Of a stretch of DNA of 64,000 nt, positions 54,271 through 62,674 are shown piece after piece. The translations under genes and the position numbers were made by a program. The notes below the pieces were generated by a model. The model worked only from the letters and a program-made list of their open reading frames with translations. It ran no database searches and was not told the origin of the DNA. The stretch comes from JAHCHG01 sp038246645 (GTDB taxonomy: Bacteria > Acidobacteriota > Blastocatellia > Pyrinomonadales > Pyrinomonadaceae). Location of the stretch: positions 1-64,000 of the forward strand of contig JBBRVS010000003.1 in assembly GCA_038246645.1 (NCBI GenBank). The letters are read 5' to 3'. The stretch's first letter is position 1. Each line of letters opens with the position of its first letter.

Positions 54271-54483
54271 ATGTCTATGAAATGTTGGCACTGCAATAAC
54301 GATTTAGAAATTGATTTTCAAACAGATGATTTTTCGATGAAGTCTTATCATTGTTCAAATTGTGATAAATGGTATGAAATGCGGAAGGAAAAAGCAAGAG
54401 TAAACGGCGCGATGCCCGTTAGATTTTTTGAATTGGAAGCCCGACCGCAAACATATAGCGCGAGAGCCGGATCAGTTTATTAA
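54271..54483 (+). CDS. Small zinc-finger-like protein
   Basis: 70 residues from ATG 54271, which has a strong GGAGGG site 5 nt upstream. Two CxxC pairs, KCWHCNNDLEIDF and YHCSNCDKWYEM, form a zinc ribbon. The tail is ordinary (RFFELEARPQTYSARAGS). No family assigned. It is a monocistronic gene with its own terminator, and is probably highly expressed judging from the ribosome site. Confidence 0.8.
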   Translation: MSMKCWHCNNDLEIDFQTDDFSMKSYHCSNCDKWYEMRKEKARVNGAMPVRFFELEARPQTYSARAGSVY

Positions 54484-54515
54484 GTTTAGAATAATATAAA
54501 AAAATTTAAAATATT

Positions 54516-54554
54516 AAAGGTCGGAAAATCTGCAGTTTTTTCCGACCTTTTTTT
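54516..54554. terminator. Bidirectional intrinsic terminator
   Basis: AAAGGTCGGAAAA (54516-54528) pairs with TTTTCCGACCTTT (54537-54549) and T residues follow. It serves the small zinc-finger gene (plus); on the minus strand the stem's A/T flanks give a weaker T-run for aconitase. Confidence 0.85.
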
Positions 54555-54558
54555 GTTT

Positions 54559-57453
54559 TTATTGTCCGGCGAGAAGTTCTCTTAAAACATACGGCAGAAT
54601 TCCGCCGTGTTTGTAATATTCGACCTCAATCGGCGTATCAATTCTCAGAGTCAATTGCACTTCTTCCGATTCGCCGCTCAAGCGGTTAATTATCATCGTC
54701 ACATTCTGACGCGGCGCGACCTCAGTTTCTTCCAAACCGGAAATATCAAAAGTTTCCGTTCCGTCGAGATTATAAGTTTGCGCCGATTCACCGTCTTTAA
54801 ATTGCAGCGGCAGCACGCCCATTCCGATCAGATTCGAGCGGTGAATTCGCTCGTAACTTTCCGCAACTACAGCTTTTACGCCCATCAGAGCAGTCCCTTT
54901 TGCCGCCCAATCGCGCGAACTTCCCGTACCGTATTCTTGTCCGGTAATAATTACAAGCGGCGTGTTTTTCTTCTTATATTTCAGTGCGGCATCATATATC
55001 GTCAATTCTTCGCCTTCGGGTTGAAAAACCGTAAAACCGCCTTCTTTGGGCGAAACCATCAGATTTTTGATGCGAACATTGGCAAAAGTGCCGCGAAGCA
55101 TCACGCGGTCGTTTCCGCGCCGCGAACCGTAAGAGTTAAAATCCTTCGGCTCGACACCTTTTTCCTGCAAATATAAACCGGCGGGCGAACTCGGTTTGAT
55201 CGCGCCTGCCGGAGAAATATGATCGGTCGTTACGGAATTTCCGAAAATTGCCAAGGGTCGTGCATTTTTAATATTTGAAAATTTTCCGGCGTTCATCGTA
55301 AAGCCCTCAAAATACGGCGGTTCTTGAATGTAGGTCGAATTTTCGTCCCATTCATAAACATTTCCGACGGTTGAAGGAATTTCGTTCCAGAGCGGATTCT
55401 GTTCGGCAAAATCACTGTAGAGGTTTTTGAACATTTCAGGATTAAGCGCGGTTTGCATCACTTCCTTAACATCTTCCAGACTCGCCCAAATGTCTTTCAA
55501 ATAAACATCGTTGCCGCTCTCATCCTGCCCGATCGGTTCCGTTGCTAAATCTATGGTAACGCTTCCGGCAAGGGCAAAGGCGACAACCAGCGGCGGCGAC
55601 ATCAAAAAGTTAGCTTTGATATTCTGATGAACACGCGCTTCAAAATTGCGATTTCCCGACAAGACCGAAGCGGCGATCAGATCATTTTCAACAATCGCAT
55701 CTTCAATCGAGGGATCGAGCGGACCGGAATTTCCGATACAGGTCGTGCAGCCGTAACCGACCAGATCAAACCCGATTTTGTTCAAAAAGGGCTGTAAACC
55801 CGTTTTTTCCAAATAATCCGTCACGACCCGCGAACCCGGTGCCAGCGAAGTTTTGACATAAGCCGGAACTTTCAAGCCTTTTTCAACCGCTCTTTTAGCG
55901 ACGATTCCGGCGGCGATCATGACGCTCGGATTGGACGTATTCGTGCAGGACGTGATCGCGGCGATCAAAACGTCGCCGTGTCCGATTGCCGCCGATGTCG
56001 GTCCGTCACCCTGATTTTCCGAAGGGTTTTCCACACGGTTGGGAGTCGGGCGATTATTGACCATCTCGGATTCGGTCCAGGTGTTCGTATTTTCCCTGCT
56101 AACGTTGTTTATAACCGGGAGCGCAGTTCCCGAAGTGCTTTGCGAACCGCCGCCGACGGCAATTTCGGAATTAGGCGCACCGATGGTTACGCCGAATTTT
56201 CTTTCCAGATCTTCTTTGGTTTTACCGAAACCGCTTTCCGCCACCGGAGCTATAAATAATTCTTCGAATTTGCTTTTCAGATTCTGCAATTCGATGCGGT
56301 CTTGCGGGCGTTTTGGTCCGGCAACCGACGGCACAATCGAGCCCAGATCGAGTTCGATAACATTGGTATATTCGACTTCACCCTTGAGCGGAATTCCGAA
56401 CATTTCCTGTGCGGTGTAATAATTTTTGATTGTTTCGATGTGTTCTTCGCTTCTGCCGGTCGCTCTGTAATAATCGAGCGTTTTTTCGTCAACGCCGAAA
56501 AATCCCATCGTTGCGCCGTATTCCGGAGCCATATTCGCAATCGTCGCGCGGTCGGTTGCGGCAAGCGCGCGTGCGCCTTCGCCGTGAAATTCGACAAATT
56601 TGCCGACGACCTTTGCCTCACGAAGCATTTCAGTTACGCGCAAAACCAGATCGGTCGCGGTCGCGCCTTCGGCAAGCGTTCCCGACAAATGTACGCCGAC
56701 GACATCCGGCGTTAAAATATAGACGGGCTGACCGAGCATTCCGGCTTCGGCTTCGATTCCGCCGACGCCCCAACCGACAATTCCGAGTCCGTTGATCATC
56801 GTCGTGTGCGAATCTGTTCCGACTAAAGTATCCGGAAAATAAACACCTTCACGCTCGAAAACGCCTTTTGCCAGATATTCGAGATTTACCTGATGGACGA
56901 TTCCGATTCCGGGCGGCACGACGCGAAAACCGTTAAACGCCTGTGTTCCCCATTTTAAGAATTTATATCGTTGTTCGTTGCGCCGGAATTCCATCTCCAT
57001 ATTGCGCTGATACGCCTGTTCACTGCCCGCGTAATCAACCTGTACGGAATGGTCAATCACCAGATCAACCGGAACGAGCGGTTCGATGACATCCGTATTT
57101 TTGCCCAGACGTTTGACCGCCGAACGCATCGCTGCCAAATCCACGAGCAGCGGAACGCCCGTAAAATCCTGCAAAATCACGCGAGCGACGACAAACGGGA
57201 CTTCGTCCGTGCGGTCGGCATTAGCGCCCCAATTCGAAAATTTTTCGACATCTTTTTCGCTGATTTTCTTGCCCTCGTCAAAATTTCTCAAAACCGATTC
57301 AAGCACGATGCGAATCGAGATCGGCAAACCCGAAATTTTAGCAATTCCTTCTTTTTCAAGCTGCGGCAATGAATAAAATATGCCGTCTTCGCCGGTTCCG
57401 GTTTTAAAAGTCTGTCGTGTATTAAATAAATTATGTGTCATATTTTCGCCCAT
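54559..57453 (-). CDS. acnA: Aconitate hydratase A
   Basis: Isomerises citrate and isocitrate in the TCA cycle using a [4Fe-4S] cluster. 964 residues, at the long end for AcnA, with an Asn/Ser/Thr-rich insert (about 425-480) that is not part of the usual enzyme. Cluster ligands are in AITSCTNTSNPSV and YGCTTCIGNSGPL. The substrate-binding motif GTDSHTTMINGLG and the C-terminal swivel (PLAIFGNSVTTDHISPAG, EYGTGSSRDWAAKG) are intact. The start is ATG 57453, or ATG 57441 (THNLFNT), which matches the family better. Single gene. Confidence 0.95.
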   Translation of the reverse strand: MGENMTHNLFNTRQTFKTGTGEDGIFYSLPQLEKEGIAKISGLPISIRIVLESVLRNFDEGKKISEKDVEKFSNWGANADRTDEVPFVVARVILQDFTGVPLLVDLAAMRSAVKRLGKNTDVIEPLVPVDLVIDHSVQVDYAGSEQAYQRNMEMEFRRNEQRYKFLKWGTQAFNGFRVVPPGIGIVHQVNLEYLAKGVFEREGVYFPDTLVGTDSHTTMINGLGIVGWGVGGIEAEAGMLGQPVYILTPDVVGVHLSGTLAEGATATDLVLRVTEMLREAKVVGKFVEFHGEGARALAATDRATIANMAPEYGATMGFFGVDEKTLDYYRATGRSEEHIETIKNYYTAQEMFGIPLKGEVEYTNVIELDLGSIVPSVAGPKRPQDRIELQNLKSKFEELFIAPVAESGFGKTKEDLERKFGVTIGAPNSEIAVGGGSQSTSGTALPVINNVSRENTNTWTESEMVNNRPTPNRVENPSENQGDGPTSAAIGHGDVLIAAITSCTNTSNPSVMIAAGIVAKRAVEKGLKVPAYVKTSLAPGSRVVTDYLEKTGLQPFLNKIGFDLVGYGCTTCIGNSGPLDPSIEDAIVENDLIAASVLSGNRNFEARVHQNIKANFLMSPPLVVAFALAGSVTIDLATEPIGQDESGNDVYLKDIWASLEDVKEVMQTALNPEMFKNLYSDFAEQNPLWNEIPSTVGNVYEWDENSTYIQEPPYFEGFTMNAGKFSNIKNARPLAIFGNSVTTDHISPAGAIKPSSPAGLYLQEKGVEPKDFNSYGSRRGNDRVMLRGTFANVRIKNLMVSPKEGGFTVFQPEGEELTIYDAALKYKKKNTPLVIITGQEYGTGSSRDWAAKGTALMGVKAVVAESYERIHRSNLIGMGVLPLQFKDGESAQTYNLDGTETFDISGLEETEVAPRQNVTMIINRLSGESEEVQLTLRIDTPIEVEYYKHGGILPYVLRELLAGQ

Positions 57454-57908
57454 CCCTTTGTTTTTTTAGATATATCATTGTTAATTCTTTAACTTGAGTT
57501 TAAGAGGATGTGAAAAAAAACTCAAGCAAGTGCTATTTTTATTAAGCGATTTCATTTCGAGTTTTTTTTTATAAGAGATTTTAATAAGTTGAAAGCTTAT
57601 TGTTTAAGTAAAATGCTTTTATAATTACAGGGCAATCCGACTAAAGATACAGCGTTGGTTAAGTAAATCAGAAAGCAAGTCAGTAGCGTCGGCGTGAGCC
57701 GACGCTACTGACTTATGGCATAGTTTCTAAGTAGAAAGGGTATTTTGAAGACCGCGTGCTAAACGGACACTCCGATCTAATTATAATATTTTCCAATTAT
57801 TTTTCTTAATAGCTCTGCTTTCAACTTTATACCAATCGCGTTATATTCTAAACCTTGTAAATGTAATATTTTCGGAGTTAATAATGAACGACGACGGCGG
57901 TAGTTTTA
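57454..57908. other. Intergenic region between divergent genes
   Basis: About 455 nt between acnA (minus) and the Nramp-like gene (plus). It holds the perfect hairpin at 57677-57714, and must hold both promoters. Nothing else stands out. Confidence 0.5.
57677..57714. repeat. Perfect 17-bp palindromic repeat
   Basis: AAGTCAGTAGCGTCGGC (57677-57693) and its exact complement (57698-57714) are separated by the tetraloop GTGA. No T-run follows, so it is a REP-like repeat rather than a terminator. Confidence 0.8.
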
Positions 57909-59210
57909 ATGAAATCAAAAGGGTTTTCGATAAAAAAATCTGTGCAAAACCTCAAGCGTTTTCCCGCGCGAATCCGCCGAAGTCTGTATGAATACCGCTA
58001 TTTCACATATCTCGCAATTCTCGGTCCGGGCTTGATTGCCGCTAATTCCGGCAACGAAGCCAGCGGAATCGCCACGTATTCTTCCGCCGGAGCCGAATAC
58101 GGCTACACACTTCTCTGGACATTTATCCCGATGACCATCTGTTTTATGGTCGCGCAGGAAATGTGCGTTCGGATGGGCGTGGTTACGGGGCAAGGCTTGG
58201 CGGATTTGATCCGCGAAAATTTCGGTGTGCGCTGGACGGCACTTGTTATGCTTTCACTTTTGATTGCCAATACCGGAATTATCATCGCCGAATTTATCGG
58301 CATCGCGCAGGCTTCGGAGATTTTCGGCGTGTCGCGCTATATCACCATTCCGATCACGGCGGTCGTCGTCTGGTGGCTGGTCGTCAAAGGAACTCCGAAA
58401 CGCGTCGAACAGGTTTTTCTGCTGATGTCTTTGATTTTTTTGACTTACATTGTTTCCGCATTTCTGGCAAAACCGGATTGGAACGAAGTCGGAAGACAAG
58501 TGATCGCACCGGAATTATCATTTGAAACGGGTTATTTATTTACCGTTATGGCGCTGATCGGAACGACCATTACGCCGTTTATGCAGGTTTATGTCCAATC
58601 TTCAGTCGTTGAAAAAGGAATGGATAAGGAAGATTACCCGGTCGCGCGAGCCGATGCTTTTATCGGGGTTTTATTCGCCAATTTGATCGCCGCCTTTATT
58701 GTCATTTCAACTGCCGCCACGCTTCACCAGCAAGGAATAAAACTCGAAAATGCCGCCGATGCCGCACTTGCGCTCGAACCGGCGGTCGGGCAATATGCGA
58801 AATACCTGTTTGCCGTCGGGCTTTTCGGCGCGTCAATGCTGGCAATGGGCGTTCTGCCGATTGCGACCGCGTATTCCCTGAGCGAAGCTCTCGGCTTTGA
58901 AAAAGGTCTGTCGCACACATTCCGCGAAGCTCCGATTTTTCTCGGCATTTTTACAACGCTCATCGTAATCGGTGCAACCGTTGCTTTAATTCCGGGAATT
59001 CCGCAAATCAAACTGCTTATTTTTACGCAATCAATCAATGGTTTACTGCTTCCGGTTATTCTCGTTGCCGTTGTTCTGCTTTCGAGCAATGCCGAAATTA
59101 TGGGCGAATATAAGAACAGTCTGCCGTTTAAAATTCTGGCTTGGACAATGACGATTATCGTCTCTTTTCTTTCGGTTCTTTTAATAATTACTTCAATTGT
59201 CGGATATTAG
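57909..59210 (+). CDS. Nramp-family metal transporter with altered metal-site motifs
   Basis: 433 residues with about eleven hydrophobic helices and the Nramp fold. The TM1 signature (usually GPGF...DPGN.AT) is here GPGLIAANSGNEASGIAT, so the metal-binding DPGN reads EASG. In TM6 the usual MPH reads TPF (TTITPFMQVY). Asp, Asn and Met of the canonical site are therefore all changed. Such divergent members may carry other ions, as magnesium or aluminium transporters of this family do, or act otherwise. The next gene, an MscS channel, starts 49 nt downstream and could be co-transcribed. Confidence 0.88.
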   Translation: MKSKGFSIKKSVQNLKRFPARIRRSLYEYRYFTYLAILGPGLIAANSGNEASGIATYSSAGAEYGYTLLWTFIPMTICFMVAQEMCVRMGVVTGQGLADLIRENFGVRWTALVMLSLLIANTGIIIAEFIGIAQASEIFGVSRYITIPITAVVVWWLVVKGTPKRVEQVFLLMSLIFLTYIVSAFLAKPDWNEVGRQVIAPELSFETGYLFTVMALIGTTITPFMQVYVQSSVVEKGMDKEDYPVARADAFIGVLFANLIAAFIVISTAATLHQQGIKLENAADAALALEPAVGQYAKYLFAVGLFGASMLAMGVLPIATAYSLSEALGFEKGLSHTFREAPIFLGIFTTLIVIGATVALIPGIPQIKLLIFTQSINGLLLPVILVAVVLLSSNAEIMGEYKNSLPFKILAWTMTIIVSFLSVLLIITSIVGY

Positions 59211-59259
59211 CTTTTTAGTTTTGATTATTTCTTTTATAATCGCATTTTGAAAAATCAAT

Positions 59260-60753
59260 ATGGATTCAAACGAATTTAGAAAGCAAACCTTTATTGTCCT
59301 GAGTTTTTCCGTAATAATCATTGCGGCTTTGATTTTTCTGCGATTTATCGAACCGACGATAGCTTCATCAGTTGTTGCGTTTTTTGAAACGGCAAACGAA
59401 TCTCAAACCGAAGCCTCAAAGCAAATGGAATTTGCTTTGAGCATTTTGACCAACTTCTTTAACGTTTTAAAGATATTGCTCTGGTTCGGTCTGGTTTTGA
59501 TAATCATTCGCTTTCTTAATGCTTTAATTTTCAGTACGGCTTTGAAAAGTGCCGGATCTTACGAACTTTCAGGCTTAATCAGCAGCATCGTAAATATTAT
59601 TATTTACATCGTTTCCTTTTTTATAATCTTCAAAACTCAATATCCGAATATTGATCTCGGCGCAATTTTTACGACTTCGACGATTATCGGCGTGGTCATC
59701 GGTCTGGCATTGCAGGACACTCTGGGAAATCTTTTTGCGGGTTTTGCGATACAGGCAGATCAGCCTTTTCAAATCGGCGATGTCGTTTCGATACCGAACA
59801 AAGGAATCGGCGTGGTCGAAACGATTTCGTGGCGCGGCGTTAAAATCCGCACGTTTCAAAACAAACTGCTCATCATCAGCAACAGCGTGTTGGGAAAAGA
59901 AGCGATCGAGGTTGCGCCGCGTGATAATTTGAATGCGCGGCTGGTGTTTTTCAACACGCTTTACACGGATTCTCCGGCAAAAACGATTCAGATAATTCAG
60001 GAAATTGTTCGTCAGGTCGAAAATGTTTCGCCGAAAATCCGTCCGCAGGTCAGAATCCGCGATCTGGCGGCAGACGGTCTCGATTGGGAAGTAAAATACT
60101 GGGTGGAAGATTATGCAAAATTTAATACGACCGACGCGCTGATTCGCCAACATATCTGGTATGCGTTCCAGCGCGAACATATTCATTTCGCTTTTCCGAC
60201 GCGCACCGTTTTTATCCAATCGGAACAACCTGCCGAAGCGTTTGCCGAAAATCCCGACGAAATTTTCGAGCGTTTAAGCAATATTCCGGTTTTTTCTCCC
60301 TTGAGCAAAGAAGAAATCAAATCGCTTGCCGATTCGAGTTCCATCAGAGTTTTCGCTCCGAATGAACCGATTGTCCGAAAAGGGCAAAAAGGCAAATCAA
60401 TGTTTATCATTCATCGCGGAACGGTCAATATTCGAATCAAGGAAGACGGAAAACCAAAAGTTATCGGAAGTTTGATCGAAGGTGATTTTTTCGGCGAAAT
60501 GGGGCTTTTCACGGGCGAAGAAAGAACGGCTGATGTCGTTGCCGATTCGGAAACAAAAGTGTTGGAAATAAAACATTTCAATCTGAAACCGATTCTTGAA
60601 AACAACCCCGAATTGGTAAAAAGTTTCAGCGAAATCATCGAAGCGCGCCGCGCCGAACTCGATAAACAGCAAATGGTAACACAAAAAGGCAAAAAATCCG
60701 CCGACAACGGTTTGGTTAATTCGATCAGAAAATTCTTCGGCTTGAAAGGCTGA
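59260..60753 (+). CDS. MscS-type mechanosensitive channel with C-terminal cyclic-nucleotide-binding domain
   Basis: 497 residues. Helices at about 12-30, 65-85 and 105-123 precede the pore-lining TM3 (IGVVIGLALQDTLGNLFAGFAIQ) and the MscS beta domain (QPFQIGDVVSIPNKGIGVVETISWRG). A cNMP-binding domain (about 345-470) is fused at the C-terminus: IPVFSPLSKEEIKSL, IVRKGQKGKSMFIIHRG and GDFFGEMGLFTGEERTADVV, where the Glu and Arg of the nucleotide pocket are intact. The channel could be gated by cyclic nucleotides as well as tension. It lies 49 nt downstream of the Nramp-like gene. Confidence 0.94.
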   Translation: MDSNEFRKQTFIVLSFSVIIIAALIFLRFIEPTIASSVVAFFETANESQTEASKQMEFALSILTNFFNVLKILLWFGLVLIIIRFLNALIFSTALKSAGSYELSGLISSIVNIIIYIVSFFIIFKTQYPNIDLGAIFTTSTIIGVVIGLALQDTLGNLFAGFAIQADQPFQIGDVVSIPNKGIGVVETISWRGVKIRTFQNKLLIISNSVLGKEAIEVAPRDNLNARLVFFNTLYTDSPAKTIQIIQEIVRQVENVSPKIRPQVRIRDLAADGLDWEVKYWVEDYAKFNTTDALIRQHIWYAFQREHIHFAFPTRTVFIQSEQPAEAFAENPDEIFERLSNIPVFSPLSKEEIKSLADSSSIRVFAPNEPIVRKGQKGKSMFIIHRGTVNIRIKEDGKPKVIGSLIEGDFFGEMGLFTGEERTADVVADSETKVLEIKHFNLKPILENNPELVKSFSEIIEARRAELDKQQMVTQKGKKSADNGLVNSIRKFFGLKG

Positions 60754-60807
60754 ACCTTGACAGATTTTTTATTGATAAAAGCATTTGTAAAGATAAATCT
60801 TAGCGTT

Positions 60808-60882
60808 CTTTGCGACAAACTTTGCGTCCTTTGCGTTAAAAAAAGCAGTCTAAACGCAAAGGACGCAAAGTTTGTCGCAAAG
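60808..60882. repeat. Perfect 30-bp inverted repeat between convergent genes
   Basis: The left arm 60808-60837 (CTTTGCGACAAACTTTGCG onwards) and right arm 60853-60882 are exact reverse complements with a 15-nt loop. Inside each arm is an internal TTTGCG-type direct repeat. Confidence 0.85.
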
Positions 60883-60913
60883 AAACGCAAAGTTTAAGCT
60901 CTTCATTTCAACC

Positions 60914-60953
60914 AAAAAAAATCGTGAGCCGTTTGAATTGACTCACGATTTTT
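60914..60953. terminator. Bidirectional intrinsic terminator
   Basis: ATCGTGAG (60921-60928) pairs with CTCACGAT (60942-60949), with A-rich sequence before and T-rich sequence after. It serves both the MscS gene (plus) and the zinc-ribbon TonB-like gene (minus). Confidence 0.8.
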
Positions 60954-60976
60954 AAAAAAAGACTCTGCTCTTAATT

Positions 60977-62374
60977 TTAGTAAATAGTAAATGTATATTG
61001 AACGGTTATCGTCACCGATTGCGGTTGACCGTTGACCAGACGCGGCTGAAATTTGATCTGACGCGCCGCGGCAATGGCCTGTTCCGTCAAACCATTACCC
61101 AAGCCTCTGACCGGAGAAATGCTTCCGATTTGTCCGTTGGCTAAAAACGTAATTCGCAGAACGACTTGTCCTTGCACATTATTTTGACGCGCCGCATCCG
61201 TATATTTCGGCTGCGGTTTGGAAATAAATTTGATTGCCGATGAAGGTCCCGAAGGTTCAGGTTTTTTAGGCACGGGAAGTTTACTTCCTTCATTACCGCT
61301 GCCTGTTCCGCGCCCAGTTCCGTCACCAATGCCGCTTCCGCTGCCCGAGCCGATTCCCGAACCTTGTCCCGTTCCGCGCCCCGAACCTTGTCCCGTTCCG
61401 GTTCCCGAACCTTGTCCGCCGCCCGTGCCTAAGCCGTCAGAAAGTTTTCCAAGTAATCCATTAGGATCACCGTAAGGTTCCGGAGTTTGAGGAGCGACTT
61501 TATCTCCCTGAGTCGAAGCAATCGGCTGTTTCAAATCAAAGTCTTTTTGAACAATAGTTTTAGTTGGCGCAATGATCGGATCTCTGGTTTGAGTTGCCAA
61601 TCTTCCCTGCGAAGTCGGTGTCTGCTCATCACGCCCGCCGCCGCCGCCGCCGCCGGCATCTTTATCGTCGGCAATCTTCTTTTCTTCTTCCTCGACCGTC
61701 ATCGGCACCGCATCAACCACCGGAACAAAGATACCTAAATCGTCTTCGCCGATAGCACCGACTAATAATGGATGATTGAAAATAGAATAAATCAAGCCTC
61801 CGAAGCATAATGAAACCATAATGACCATTACGCCGAGAAGTAAAATGTTGCGTTCCTTGACGTTTTTTTCCGTTAAAACCGTAACGTGAAAATCGTCTGC
61901 ATCTTTATTTTTGTAAAAATCTTTTGCGCCGGAATCTATCGGTTGATAATTGCTGTAGTCAATTTTCGTCTGATAGGCTTCGTCAGAAACATCGCCGCCC
62001 AAACCCGAACCGGCTCCGGCAACAGAAAATTTCGGCTTGGCAATCGGTTCGATTTCTTCAACTTCGTCTTCCGATAAATCTAGTTCAATATCTTCCGCCG
62101 ATGGTTCCGCGCTATCGGCGTGAAAACCGTTTGTTTCAGGCATCTCCAAATGATCGGTTGTAAATGCCGAGTCGGTCGAATAACTTTCCGCAGTTGCTGT
62201 TTCAATTTCATTTAAACCAGAAACTCCGGCAGAAGTTTTTTCTTCCGCTTTTACCGCATTTTCAATCGGATTCATCTCAAATGCTGTTAAAGATTCTCCG
62301 CAAATCGGACAAAATCCAAACTTCTCCGCAAAACTTTCTTCGCAAGCATTACAATATTTTACTATTTTTCCCAT
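60977..62374 (-). CDS. TonB-like energy-transducer protein with N-terminal zinc ribbon
   Basis: 465 residues. It starts with a zinc ribbon (CNACEESFAEKFGFCPIC, Cys8/11/22/25), an acidic linker, one membrane helix (about 176-199, LLLGVMVIMVSLCFGGLIYSIF), then a periplasmic part with a poly-Gly run (241-247) and a GSGTG-type repeat (316-360). The TonB C-terminal domain closes it (FISKPQPKYTDAARQNN, then VVLRITFLANGQIGSISP and ARQIKFQPRLVNGQPQS). The long cytoplasmic head is not part of ordinary TonB, whose N-terminal helix contacts ExbB/ExbD; no exbB/exbD genes are present here. Role as energy transducer or an anchored regulator is undecided. Confidence 0.88.
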   Translation of the reverse strand: MGKIVKYCNACEESFAEKFGFCPICGESLTAFEMNPIENAVKAEEKTSAGVSGLNEIETATAESYSTDSAFTTDHLEMPETNGFHADSAEPSAEDIELDLSEDEVEEIEPIAKPKFSVAGAGSGLGGDVSDEAYQTKIDYSNYQPIDSGAKDFYKNKDADDFHVTVLTEKNVKERNILLLGVMVIMVSLCFGGLIYSIFNHPLLVGAIGEDDLGIFVPVVDAVPMTVEEEEKKIADDKDAGGGGGGGRDEQTPTSQGRLATQTRDPIIAPTKTIVQKDFDLKQPIASTQGDKVAPQTPEPYGDPNGLLGKLSDGLGTGGGQGSGTGTGQGSGRGTGQGSGIGSGSGSGIGDGTGRGTGSGNEGSKLPVPKKPEPSGPSSAIKFISKPQPKYTDAARQNNVQGQVVLRITFLANGQIGSISPVRGLGNGLTEQAIAAARQIKFQPRLVNGQPQSVTITVQYTFTIY

Positions 62375-62674
62375 ATCTCTAGCCTCTAGATTTCTTTTCT
62401 TGGTTTAAAGCCTTCAACTAATGTCGGTAATTATAACTTGATTTTTGCAGGATGTTAAGTTTCTTCAGGCAATGTTTGAAACTCACCATAAATCAAGATT
62501 ACTACATTTTCTATAGATGCCTCAATCGTTTGACGCGATGCCTGCGGGCAACTAAAATTTTCATTTTGTAAAATCCATAAAAAATCAAGTAAATTTAATT
62601 TCTCCGATGACAACTAAAATTATATTATTCGGCAACTAATGTTAAACTTTTTAATTCTTTATCAAAAAAAAACA

